From Sulfurimonas sp. (GTDB lineage Bacteria > Campylobacterota > Campylobacteria > Campylobacterales > Sulfurimonadaceae), in contig DTVI01000503.1 of the NCBI GenBank assembly GCA_012963655.1, positions 1-14,802 on the forward strand: a stretch of 14,802 nucleotides of DNA, given 5' to 3'. The translations under genes were made by a program, and so were the position numbers. The notes beneath the pieces are model-generated. The model was given only the letters and a program-made list of their open reading frames with translations, searched no databases and had not been told where the DNA came from. Numbering within the stretch: position 1 is the first letter of the stretch; each line of letters begins with the position of its first letter. This document shows positions 6,986-13,457 of this stretch, in pieces.

Positions 6986-7903
6986 ATGCTAACACTTCAA
7001 ACCCTACAAACACAATTATTAGAAAAGATAAAGACAAAAAATGAAGAATTTATTCGACTCTTCCATGGACGTGGTGGATTTTTTCAATCTTGGGAATTTT
7101 TAACCATTGACTCCATTAACAAAGTCCTTAGTATCGCTTATTTTGATGAGATTGAAGAAAGCCTTGAAAAACAATTAAATACATTATATGAGACAGTTTT
7201 TAATACAGGTTCTTATGAGGCTGTTATCTTACAAAAACGATACTTAGCTAAGGCTCCTTCTGAAGTTATCTTAGGGAAGTTACCTGAGAAAAACTATGCT
7301 GTTGAAAATGGTATTTCTTATAAATTAAACCTTTTAAATAACCAAAATTCTGGCTTCTTTCCTGATATGAAAATAGGACGAGAGTTTGTAAAAGATAATG
7401 CTAAAGATAAAAAAGTATTAAACTTATTTTCTTATACCTGTGCCTTTTCTGTCAGTGCTTATAAGGGTGGGGCAAGTATTGTAGTTAATGTTGATATGAA
7501 TAAAAAAGTACTTGAAGTAGGGCGAGAAAATCATCTTTTAAATGAGGTAGGTGCAAAGATTACTAAGTATATGCCTTATAATATTTTAAAGTCATTCTCA
7601 CGTATTAAAAAAGCAGGTCCTTATGATCTTATTATTATTGATCCTCCAAGCTTTCAAAAAGGCTCTTTTGCTGCAACGAAAGATTATCAAAAAATCATAA
7701 GACGTTTAGGTGAACTTTCAAGTGAAGAGTGCACCGTACTCTCATGTTTAAATGCACCAAATCTAGACAGTACCTTTATCAAAGATATATTTAGTGAACA
7801 AGCCCCAAGCTTTAGCTTTATAGAAAAACTTGATAACATGCCAAGTTTCCCTAATAATGATGATGAACGTGCTTTAAAAAATTTAATATTTAGGAATTAC
7901 TAA
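6986..7903 (+). CDS. RlmI/RlmK-like class I SAM-dependent methyltransferase (COG1092 type)
   Basis: A 305-residue cytosolic methyltransferase of the RlmI (23S rRNA m5C1962)/RlmK-domain group. An N-terminal RLFHGRGGFF (24-33) is a hallmark of this group. The SAM-binding motif I is LNLFSYTCAFS (145-155), with the common YTGAFS glycine replaced by Cys152. VVNVDMNK (167-173) holds the acidic ribose-binding Asp170. DPPSF (219-223) is the motif IV of rRNA/tRNA base methyltransferases, followed by FQKG. FFPDM-GRE (124-133) is also typical. There is no N-terminal PUA domain, so it is a short form and the RlmI assignment is not certain; the target is presumably rRNA. An in-frame TAG lies four codons before the ATG, and no Shine-Dalgarno is seen, so this start is fixed. 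yaeQ overlaps its stop by one base. Confidence 0.85.
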   Translation: MLTLQTLQTQLLEKIKTKNEEFIRLFHGRGGFFQSWEFLTIDSINKVLSIAYFDEIEESLEKQLNTLYETVFNTGSYEAVILQKRYLAKAPSEVILGKLPEKNYAVENGISYKLNLLNNQNSGFFPDMKIGREFVKDNAKDKKVLNLFSYTCAFSVSAYKGGASIVVNVDMNKKVLEVGRENHLLNEVGAKITKYMPYNILKSFSRIKKAGPYDLIIIDPPSFQKGSFAATKDYQKIIRRLGELSSEECTVLSCLNAPNLDSTFIKDIFSEQAPSFSFIEKLDNMPSFPNNDDERALKNLIFRNY

Positions 7904-8436
7904 TGGCAAAGGGCGCAACAATATATAAGGCTTCACTTAACATAGCCAATATGGACACACATTATTACGCAGAACATGAACTTACTATAGCTAAACATCC
8001 TTCTGAAACAGACTTACGTTTAATGGTGAGAATTATTTCTTTTGTTTTTAATGCAAGTGAGGACCTGTCGTTTACTAAGGGAATAGATCAAGATGATGAG
8101 CCTGATATCTGGGAAAAAAGACTTGATGGCGAAATCAAACTATGGATAGATTTAGGCCAACCTGATGAAAAACGTATTCGCAAGGCCTGCGGCCGTTCAG
8201 ATGAGGTTATGATTGTTACTTATCAAGATGGAGCGGCAAGGTCATGGTGGAAGCAAGAAGAAAATAAGCTCAAACGTTTTAAAAATTTAGGTGTGCTTCA
8301 TCTAAATATTAAGGGTGATATTGAAGCCTTAGTTCAGAGGTCAATGAAGCTTCAATGTAATATTAGTGATGGAGAACTTAGTATGCTTCTTGATGAAAAA
8401 AGTGTTGAGGTTACGCAAGAGATTTGGCAAGATTAG
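7903..8436 (+). CDS. yaeQ: YaeQ family protein
   Basis: A 177-residue protein that aligns along its length with E. coli YaeQ (181 residues): the start KGATIYKASLNIANMD, HPSETDLRLMVR (about 32-43), FTKGIDQDDEPDIW, LWIDLGQPDEKRIRKAC and WW near 116-117. YaeQ has a PD-(D/E)XK nuclease-like fold; its biochemical role is not settled (E. coli YaeQ was linked to suppression of rfaH hemolysin defects). Start codon and the upstream stop share one A (TAATG, 7901-7905), with AGGA about seven bases before, so translation is probably coupled to the methyltransferase. The last residues (VTQEIWQD) match the family end. Confidence 0.92.
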   Translation: MAKGATIYKASLNIANMDTHYYAEHELTIAKHPSETDLRLMVRIISFVFNASEDLSFTKGIDQDDEPDIWEKRLDGEIKLWIDLGQPDEKRIRKACGRSDEVMIVTYQDGAARSWWKQEENKLKRFKNLGVLHLNIKGDIEALVQRSMKLQCNISDGELSMLLDEKSVEVTQEIWQD

Positions 8437-8514
8437 CTTTTTTAAGGCATTCTTTTTCTATAAGGGTGAAGTTTAGACAAGCCATATTTTGTTTTGACCT
8501 TGAGTTAAGTGGCC

Positions 8515-8544
8515 TGCTTAAAGAGTTCTCTTAAAGCAAATGGC
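8515..8544. terminator. Inverted repeat between convergent yaeQ and DsrE-like genes
   Basis: TGCTTAAAGAG (8515-8525) and CTCTTAAAGCA (8528-8538) form a near-perfect stem (one A-A mismatch). GCC/GGC pairs could extend it beyond a bulge. A T-tract (8550-8555) follows some distance away. It lies in the 176-base tail-to-tail gap, where a terminator would be expected. I see no gene in the rest of that gap. Confidence 0.35.
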
Positions 8545-8612
8545 ATGAATTTTTTCTAAGTTTAGCTCTTATATATCATTTCCACCTTTATTGTCGTAGA
8601 AGATGAGCTGTC

Positions 8613-9056
8613 TTATTGTACGTATAAGATTAGATAGCCTTTGGTGTTCCAGTGGATAAGAGAGCTATTTCGATTAAAAACAAGTGTCACAAAAGAATAA
8701 ATATCTGACTTAAGCATATGGTGCTTTTTCATACCCACTGTACACATTTCAAAGATAAGGCCTTTTTTTACTAAGGCTTCAAGTTGGGGTTTTAATTCTT
8801 TTTGTATAGCTGCTAGGTTTTTTTCATCCTTATAAGGGGAATTTTCAATATCATCAATAAAGTATTTATACGCATTTCCTGAAACAAGAACAACAGACTT
8901 ATATGTATCACCTTGGTCTTCATAATGTTTTGTTAAGGCTGAAATTGTGTTAATAACGGACTCTTGTAAGCTACTTTGTTTAGCACTAGAAATGTTATAT
9001 ATAGACTTGTATTCAGCAGAAAAACCTGCAGTGATAAGAACAAGTAAGAAAAGCAT
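8613..9056 (-). CDS. Secreted DsrE/DsrF-like family protein
   Basis: A protein of 147 residues from the ATG at 9056. After a hydrophobic leader ending GFSA (about residue 14), the body fits the periplasmic DsrE-like fold: VVLVSGNAYKYFI (strand and loop, 55-67), LVKKGLIFEMC (96-105) with C105 at the usual cysteine position, then SDIYSFVTLVFN and the terminal GYLILYV, which matches the common QGYAYI end. DsrE-like proteins handle sulfane sulfur, but many exported members have no assigned role. Start is doubtful: from this ATG the signal peptide has no basic n-region and GGAG lies 14 bases away. Three codons upstream an ATC (9065) would give K2-S-M-LFLLVL with GGAG (9074-9071) at the ideal distance. 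It has its own -10 and lies downstream of the radical SAM gene on the same strand. Confidence 0.75.
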   Translation of the reverse strand: MLFLLVLITAGFSAEYKSIYNISSAKQSSLQESVINTISALTKHYEDQGDTYKSVVLVSGNAYKYFIDDIENSPYKDEKNLAAIQKELKPQLEALVKKGLIFEMCTVGMKKHHMLKSDIYSFVTLVFNRNSSLIHWNTKGYLILYVQ

Positions 9057-9085
9057 AGATTTGATGTAATCTCCAATTTTTATGT

Positions 9086-9091
9086 ATTATA
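9086..9091 (-). promoter_or_regulatory. Probable -10 of the DsrE-like gene
   Basis: On the minus strand, TATAAT follows CCC, placing +1 near 9079. The GGAG ribosome-binding site (9074-9071) then lies at the very start of a short leader. Confidence 0.45.
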
Positions 9092-9117
9092 GGGATGTGA
9101 AGTGTGGGAAAAGTGTG

Positions 9118-9987
9118 TTACTCACTAAATCTATCTTTATAGTAGCACTTTTTACATAATTCTTCAAGAGCCTCACCTTTTTCAAAACCTATTCTCATAT
9201 TTGTTGCTCTTTTAGATTCTAAGACATCCTTTAAAGGGCTTTCATGCAAGTTTCCAAGGTTTATCACTCCCTCTCCATCTAAACAGCAAGGGACAACAGA
9301 TCCGTCGGCTAATATGCCTATATGAGACTTAAGACCATAACAAGTCCCTTGGGTATTATGGCTAGAGTCCATAGAAGGCCACTGAAAATAAGTATCAAAA
9401 TGAAGTAAGACTTTAGAGGCTAAACGAAGTGACTTAGGTCGTTGTTTATATAAACTGTTTAAATCAAGTTCTATATCAAAGGCTTTCTCAAACTTCTCAA
9501 AGACCTCAGTGTTAAATTCATGCTCTGAGCAAGCTTCATCAAAATTCCAAAGTCTTAGGTTAATAAAGGGCTTAGGATAATGTTTAAGCTTTTCATTACA
9601 CAGGTTTAAAACAGAATCCATATAATCTTCAAAGCCTAGCTTTAAAGAGTTTTTATTAAAGGCGTTTAAAGAGATATTGATTTGTCTAACCGCGGGATGA
9701 AAGAGGGTCTTAAAGGGTGTTTGTAAAAGATAATATCCACTTGTAGTAAGGGTGACTTCAAAGCCTTTTTTATAAGAGGCCTCAAGGTAGTCATTTAGGT
9801 TAGATAGCGTTAGCGGATCCCCCATCACATGAAAGGCAAGTTCTTTAGTATAGGGTTGCAATTGTGTAAGTGTTTTTTCAAAAAAATCTAAGGTCATTGT
9901 CTTGGTAGGTTGAAGTTTTGGAGGGCAAAAGGTACAAGCCAGTCCACAAATATTGGTTACTTCTATATGTACACGGTGAAAATGCAT
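9118..9987 (-). CDS. Radical SAM/SPASM domain protein
   Basis: A 289-residue radical SAM enzyme. The cluster motif CGLACTFC has C14, C18 and C21, spaced CxxxCxxC. HVMGDPL (53-59) fits the GGEPL-type SAM-contact motif. The C-terminal SPASM-like region binds an auxiliary cluster: GTCYGL (C216), then GILADGSVVPCC (C234, C235), the LGNL element (about 244-247), and CKKCYY (C278, C281). Four or more C-terminal cysteines are consistent with at least one extra 4Fe-4S cluster. Such proteins modify peptides or small molecules, but I see no precursor peptide of a known class nearby, so the substrate is unknown. The start has AAAAGGG about five bases upstream of the ATG. The gene transcribes toward the DsrE-like gene, but 61 bases and a second promoter separate them. 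A possible -10 (TAAGAT) lies at 10014-10009. Confidence 0.88.
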   Translation of the reverse strand: MHFHRVHIEVTNICGLACTFCPPKLQPTKTMTLDFFEKTLTQLQPYTKELAFHVMGDPLTLSNLNDYLEASYKKGFEVTLTTSGYYLLQTPFKTLFHPAVRQINISLNAFNKNSLKLGFEDYMDSVLNLCNEKLKHYPKPFINLRLWNFDEACSEHEFNTEVFEKFEKAFDIELDLNSLYKQRPKSLRLASKVLLHFDTYFQWPSMDSSHNTQGTCYGLKSHIGILADGSVVPCCLDGEGVINLGNLHESPLKDVLESKRATNMRIGFEKGEALEELCKKCYYKDRFSE

Positions 9988-10093
9988 GAAAACCCTTTTA
10001 GTTTTGAAATCTTAGCGTAAAGATACTTTTAAAACCTGCCACAAAACACACATATCCATCTTATAAACTAAGTTTTAAGAATAAGAATACCTC

Positions 10094-10100
10094 TATAAAT
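10094..10100 (+). promoter_or_regulatory. Possible -10 for the small secreted ORF
   Basis: TATAAAT at 10094-10100 would start transcription near 10106, just before TTGAGGAAGG. No -35 box is obvious. Confidence 0.35.
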
Positions 10101-10115
10101 TCTTCTTGAGGAAGG

Positions 10116-10286
10116 ATTTACAGAAAAAAAATAACTTTATTAATGATAACAGTAGGTTTGGCTTACGGGGGTCAAGGGTATTGGGATTACAAACAGTCTT
10201 ATGGGGAATGTAGCTATATGAAATACAATAAAGAAGTAAAAGGTTTTATAAAGGCAAATACATTAGCCTTTAATACTGAGAAATAA
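10116..10286 (+). CDS. Small predicted secreted protein, possible AUU start
   Basis: A 56-residue frame in the gap between the radical SAM and mutarotase genes. Read from ATT at 10116 it gives (M)YRKKITLLMITVGLAYG, a textbook signal peptide with a basic n-region and a hydrophobic core. About 38 residues follow: GGQGYWDYK, one cysteine (GECSY), a Lys-rich stretch, and the end FNTEK. GAGGAAGG lies immediately upstream (10108-10115). The only in-frame ATG (10143) has no ribosome-binding site and removes the basic n-region. An in-frame TGA at 10107 blocks any earlier start. Its last 17 bases overlap the mutarotase stop tail to tail. I do not recognise the mature part; it may be a real small exported protein or the head of a decayed gene. 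Confidence 0.45.
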   Translation: MYRKKITLLMITVGLAYGGQGYWDYKQSYGECSYMKYNKEVKGFIKANTLAFNTEK

Positions 10287-11100
10287 TAGTTTTTAAAACA
10301 TGTACCTTTTGGGGCTCAAGTCTAATAGAATCTTTTAGTGCGTTAGCACTTTCCAAACAGAGCATATTGTTATAGTTGCTTAGGTCTGAAAAACTATTCT
10401 TGAATTCACTTCCAGGGTTCCATGCTACTAAGGTATTTGAACCTATGGTTTGCACCTTTATCTTCTGATTTGTATCTTCAAGGATTAAAGGGTCAGATAA
10501 ATCATGATAAACCCTGTCTATCTCGGTATCAAAACCTAATACCCCTTCTTGTATATTATCAAAGCTATTATCTAACTTATTATAAAAAGGCTTGTCTTCT
10601 AGCCCTTTTACCTGTGTCTTATGTATGTCGTGTATTTCTAAGTATGTGTGCAGTGCTTGGGTGAGTTCAAAACTATTTTTTCCTGTATTTTTTGTGATAA
10701 GAGAAACCTCTAAGATATCAGACATGATAATTTCTAGTCTAAGTTCAAAGTCAAAAGGCCATATTTTTAGGCTAGAAGGTGAACTACTTAAAGACATTAT
10801 AATTTGTGTCTTAGTCTCAGATAAATCTTGTGTTTTGACATGCTTCCAAAGACTTGTTCGAGCAAGTCCATGATTAGGTAAGGAAGGGTCAGATGGATGA
10901 ACTCCAAACCAAGGCCAACAAATAGGTATACCTCCCCGAATGGGAACACCCTTTTCAAAGCGCGCTGTTTTGGATAAAAATAAAAGAGGCTTTTTCCCTT
11001 GAACGTTAAAGTCAAAGATATGTGCCCCTTGCAAAAAGATTTTAAGAGTACTTGTTTTGTTGCTTATTTCTAGATATTCTAGTTCGTGAATAGTTTGCAT
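10270..11100 (-). CDS. D-hexose-6-phosphate mutarotase / aldose 1-epimerase-like (YeaD type)
   Basis: A 276-residue cytosolic protein of the YeaD/glucose-6-phosphate 1-epimerase family, interconverting alpha and beta anomers of hexose 6-phosphates. Family signatures are plain: GAHIFDF (25-31), FEKGVPIRGGIPICWPWFG (48-66) with R55 at the phosphate-binding position, NHGLAR (76-81) with H77, ALHTYLEI (149-156) with the catalytic His151, and the late acidic catalytic residue in CLESAN (E250). VAWNPG (225-230) is also typical. Length is slightly below E. coli YeaD (294). The ATG at 11100 is fixed by an in-frame TAA three codons upstream. It has no ribosome-binding site, and a TATAAT lies five bases before it, so the mRNA is probably leaderless. 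Divergent from the SDR gene across only 33 bases. Confidence 0.9.
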   Translation of the reverse strand: MQTIHELEYLEISNKTSTLKIFLQGAHIFDFNVQGKKPLLFLSKTARFEKGVPIRGGIPICWPWFGVHPSDPSLPNHGLARTSLWKHVKTQDLSETKTQIIMSLSSSPSSLKIWPFDFELRLEIIMSDILEVSLITKNTGKNSFELTQALHTYLEIHDIHKTQVKGLEDKPFYNKLDNSFDNIQEGVLGFDTEIDRVYHDLSDPLILEDTNQKIKVQTIGSNTLVAWNPGSEFKNSFSDLSNYNNMLCLESANALKDSIRLEPQKVHVLKTIISQY

Positions 11101-11104
11101 TTGG

Positions 11105-11111
11105 TATTATA
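11105..11111. promoter_or_regulatory. Overlapping divergent -10 elements (mutarotase / SDR)
   Basis: The same bases read as TATAAT on the minus strand (11111-11106) and TATTAT on the plus strand (11105-11110). The minus-strand +1 falls on the mutarotase ATG. The plus-strand +1 near 11117 leaves a leader of about 17 bases with AAGAAGGAAG before the SDR ATG. Confidence 0.5.
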
Positions 11112-11133
11112 TCTGATACAAAGAAGGAAGTTT

Positions 11134-11832
11134 ATGAATGTTTTTATTACAGGTTCAAGTAGGGGTCTAGGTGAGGCCTTTGTTAATCATTATATAAATG
11201 AAAAGGTTTATGGTTTAGGTAGAAGTAGCATAAAAAGAGACGATTATTTTTACGAGAAGATTGATATTTCAGATGAAATAGCCTTAAATAAGTCCTTAAG
11301 TGTTTTATTTGAGTCGGTCAAAAGTCTAGATCTAATTGTTTTAAATGCCGGTATCTTAGGGCGGATTGAAGATACTTCTGAGTGTGAAATGGCTCAATTA
11401 AAAAAAGAGATGGACATAAATATGTGGGCCAATAAAACGATTTTAGACTTTTTTATTAAAAACAAGATAGAAGTAAAACAGGTGATAGCTATCTCTTCAG
11501 GTGCTTCAGTAAATGGCTCCTTAGGATGGAATGGATACTCACTTTCTAAGGCTGCTCTAAATATGCTTATAAAACTATATGCAACTGAGATGAAGCAAAC
11601 CCATCTGATATCCTTAGCCCCAGGTTTGATAAAAACAGATATGTTAAGGTCCATTTTAGAGGGAAGTCATGATACAAAAAAGTACACCTCAGTTCAAAGT
11701 CTTAGAAACAGTGATAAGGAAGGTTTAGTTTATAGTCCTAAGATTATTGTTGAAAAGATTATGAAGATTTTAGGAGAGCTTTTACAAAGCCCTAGTGGTT
11801 CATTTGTAGATATTAGAGACTTTAAAGTTTAA
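11134..11832 (+). CDS. Short-chain dehydrogenase/reductase (classical SDR)
   Basis: A 232-residue classical SDR, a cytosolic NAD(P)-dependent oxidoreductase. The cofactor motif TGSSRGLG (6-13) has an Arg after the Ser pair, which favours NADP. LNAGILG (70-76) is the NAG motif. The catalytic triad is complete: S121/S122 in ISSGAS, Y135 and K139 in YSLSK. APGLIKTDM (about 157-165) is the usual PG-x-T motif. I chose the ATG at 11134, with AAGGAAG at 11124-11130 upstream; an in-frame ATG at 11086 would overlap the mutarotase start and add 16 unrelated residues. Substrate is not deducible; the sequence resembles the sepiapterin-reductase/YciK-like short forms. Confidence 0.88.
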   Translation: MNVFITGSSRGLGEAFVNHYINEKVYGLGRSSIKRDDYFYEKIDISDEIALNKSLSVLFESVKSLDLIVLNAGILGRIEDTSECEMAQLKKEMDINMWANKTILDFFIKNKIEVKQVIAISSGASVNGSLGWNGYSLSKAALNMLIKLYATEMKQTHLISLAPGLIKTDMLRSILEGSHDTKKYTSVQSLRNSDKEGLVYSPKIIVEKIMKILGELLQSPSGSFVDIRDFKV

Positions 11833-11954
11833 ACTTCTTAGCACTTTCATATAAACGTTCAAATTCTTCAGTAATGGTAGCAAGACTTTCATATAAGGTA
11901 TTTGATATACCTTGAAATAGTATCTAGACTTGCTTTAGCTTTATTATTGAACAT
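11822..11954 (-). pseudogene. Frameshifted mini-ORF (about 43 residues if joined)
   Basis: From ATG at 11954 the frame reads MFNNKAKASLDTISRYIKYLI and stops at 11889. One base over, the frame continues without interruption to a stop at 11822-11824, reading SNTLYESLATITEEF then ERLYESAKKFKL. Removing one T in the ATTTC at about 11919-11915 would join them as a charged, probably helical 43-residue protein with a repeated LYES element. AAGGA lies seven bases before the ATG, a normal ribosome-binding site, but it is buried in a hairpin. Its 3' end overlaps the SDR stop. It could be a decayed gene, a sequencing error, or a recoded gene. I do not recognise the protein. Confidence 0.4.
11895..11913 (-). 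repeat. 7-bp perfect hairpin inside the mini-ORF
   Basis: AAGGTAT (11895-11901) and ATACCTT (11907-11913) enclose a 5-base loop. On the minus-strand transcript the stem starts immediately after the ATTTC where the reading frame changes. Confidence 0.55.
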
Positions 11955-11959
11955 TTTAC

Positions 11960-11995
11960 AGTCCTTATATACTCTCAATGTAATAGATAAGGACT
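11960..11995 (-). promoter_or_regulatory. SD-sequestering inverted repeat upstream of the mini-ORF
   Basis: AGTCCTTAT (11960-11968) and ATAAGGACT (11987-11995) are a perfect 9-bp inverted repeat with an 18-base spacer. On the minus strand the 3' arm holds the AAGGA ribosome-binding site of the mini-ORF, paired to TCCTT in the 5' arm. It also lies 33 bases downstream of the dbpA stop, so it could serve as a 3'-end hairpin, although no U-tract follows. Confidence 0.55.
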
Positions 11996-12027
11996 TAAAG
12001 GGTTATGCAGTTTCTTTATTAGGCTTG

Positions 12028-13404
12028 TTATAGTTTAATATATCGGTAGTTTTTTTTCTTTACGCGAAGTCGATCGTCTTTTAAGTCAATTTTATCCATC
12101 AGACTTTTTTCAATGGCAATATAAGAGAACCTATCAATGACGGATATATTTCCTATATTATCTCCCTTTATACCTAACTCACCAGCCAGAGCACCTACAA
12201 AATCACCTGGTCTCAGCTTGTCTTTCTTTCCAGCGAGAATTTTCAGGGTTTTCATAGGGGCAGTTCTTGTAAACTTTTTATTGGAATTAATACTTGGTGG
12301 ATTTTTTAAAGTAATTCTTTGTTCAGTATATTTTGAGATAGCTTCTACAAACTTGCCTTCTTTAGAACCTACAAAGGTATAAGCTAGTCCTGTTTGTCCC
12401 ATTCTCCCTGTTCTTCCAATACGGTGAACATAAACCTCGGCCTGATGACAAATGTCATAATTAAACACAGCAGGAAGCTCTTTAATATCCAAGCCTCTTG
12501 AGGCAACATCCGTCGCGACTAAGACATTTAAACTCTTATTTGAAAACATTGTTAAGACTTCATTTCTTTGCTTCTGGTCTAAGTCTGCGTGAAGTGCAGA
12601 CACATCATAACCGCGAAAATGAAGTTCTTGAGCTACATCATCGCAGGTTGTTTTCATGTTACAAAAAATAATACATGATTCAAGTTCATCTTGTGCCATC
12701 AACCCATCTATCAGTTCTACCTTATCATCTTCATGCACATTATAAAAAGTTTGTCTAATACTAGTTTCATCTGCGTCTGAGGTGATATGAATAAACTCAG
12801 GCTGAAGTTGAAATTTCTTAGAAAGTTTTTTCGTTTCTATCTCATAGGTTGCTGAAAAAAGAAGGGTTTGTCTGTGTTTTGGTGTGAACTTGATAATAGC
12901 AGCAATATCATCATGAAAGCCCATGTCTAACATTCTATCTGCCTCATCAAGAACCAAGGTCTTAACATCACTTAGATCTAGATGCCCCTTGGTGATGGTA
13001 TCCATGATACGACCAGGTGTTCCAACAATGATATGCACCCCTTTTTCAAGTGCAACCTTTTGAGGGTAAACGGCTTCTCCACCAACAAGAGTAAGTATCT
13101 TGATATTTGAGGTAAAACGAGCCAAACGACGAAGTTCATTTGCTACTTGTTCTGATAGCTCTCTTGTAGGACACATAATGGCTGCTTGAACCTTGACCTC
13201 TTTAACATCTAAATGATGAAGTAGACCAATTCCAAAGGCTGCCGTTTTTCCTGAACCTGTTTTTGCCTGAGCCATAACATCTGCACGTTCAATAATATGA
13301 GGAAGGGATTCTTCTTGAACAGGTGTCATCTCTTTATAGTCTAGTTTGTTAAGGTTATCAATCATCTCAGTGCTAAGAGAAAGGGTAGAAAAGCTGTTTG
13401 CCAT
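12028..13404 (-). CDS. dbpA: DEAD-box ATP-dependent RNA helicase DbpA
   Basis: A 458-residue RNA helicase, the same length as E. coli DbpA (457). DbpA is activated by hairpin 92 of 23S rRNA and works in late 50S subunit assembly. Visible motifs are the Q-motif MTPVQEESLP (26-35), Walker A AKTGSGKT (47-54), PTRELSEQ (79-86), GTPGR (128-132), DEAD (153-156), SAT (184-186), and VATDVASRGLD with HRIGRTGRMG in the second RecA domain. The C-terminal 75 residues (KKDKLRPGDFVGALAG ... IGNISVIDRFSYIAI) are the DbpA RNA-binding domain that gives rRNA specificity, which separates it from RhlE/SrmB. Start: ATG with TAGGAG about six bases upstream. A TAAAAT -10 lies at 13433-13428. Confidence 0.95.
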   Translation of the reverse strand: MANSFSTLSLSTEMIDNLNKLDYKEMTPVQEESLPHIIERADVMAQAKTGSGKTAAFGIGLLHHLDVKEVKVQAAIMCPTRELSEQVANELRRLARFTSNIKILTLVGGEAVYPQKVALEKGVHIIVGTPGRIMDTITKGHLDLSDVKTLVLDEADRMLDMGFHDDIAAIIKFTPKHRQTLLFSATYEIETKKLSKKFQLQPEFIHITSDADETSIRQTFYNVHEDDKVELIDGLMAQDELESCIIFCNMKTTCDDVAQELHFRGYDVSALHADLDQKQRNEVLTMFSNKSLNVLVATDVASRGLDIKELPAVFNYDICHQAEVYVHRIGRTGRMGQTGLAYTFVGSKEGKFVEAISKYTEQRITLKNPPSINSNKKFTRTAPMKTLKILAGKKDKLRPGDFVGALAGELGIKGDNIGNISVIDRFSYIAIEKSLMDKIDLKDDRLRVKKKNYRYIKL

Positions 13405-13427
13405 GGGTACTCCTAAATATTAATGTA

Positions 13428-13433
13428 ATTTTA
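13428..13433 (-). promoter_or_regulatory. Probable -10 of dbpA
   Basis: On the minus strand, TAAAAT follows CCTGC and ends 23 bases before the ATG, predicting +1 near 13421 and a 17-base leader with TAGGAG. Confidence 0.45.
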
Positions 13434-13457
13434 GCAGGTTATGCTTTAGCGTGAGGG

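Noticed and set aside
10422..11015. Several open frames overlapping the mutarotase gene on both strands
   Set aside because: The mutarotase has full family motifs; the alternatives are short, unrecognisable and mutually overlapping.
11086..11133. Longer SDR start at 11086
   Set aside because: It would overlap the mutarotase start codon, precede the predicted promoter, and add residues not found in SDRs; 11134 has a strong ribosome-binding site.
11844..11896. Direct repeat of CTTTCATATAA as a mobile-element or attachment repeat
   Set aside because: It encodes the repeated LYES of the mini-ORF and is too short and isolated to indicate an insertion site.
12137..12382. Plus-strand open frame antisense to dbpA
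   Set aside because: Explained by the codon pattern of the conserved DbpA C-terminal domain; no start signals.
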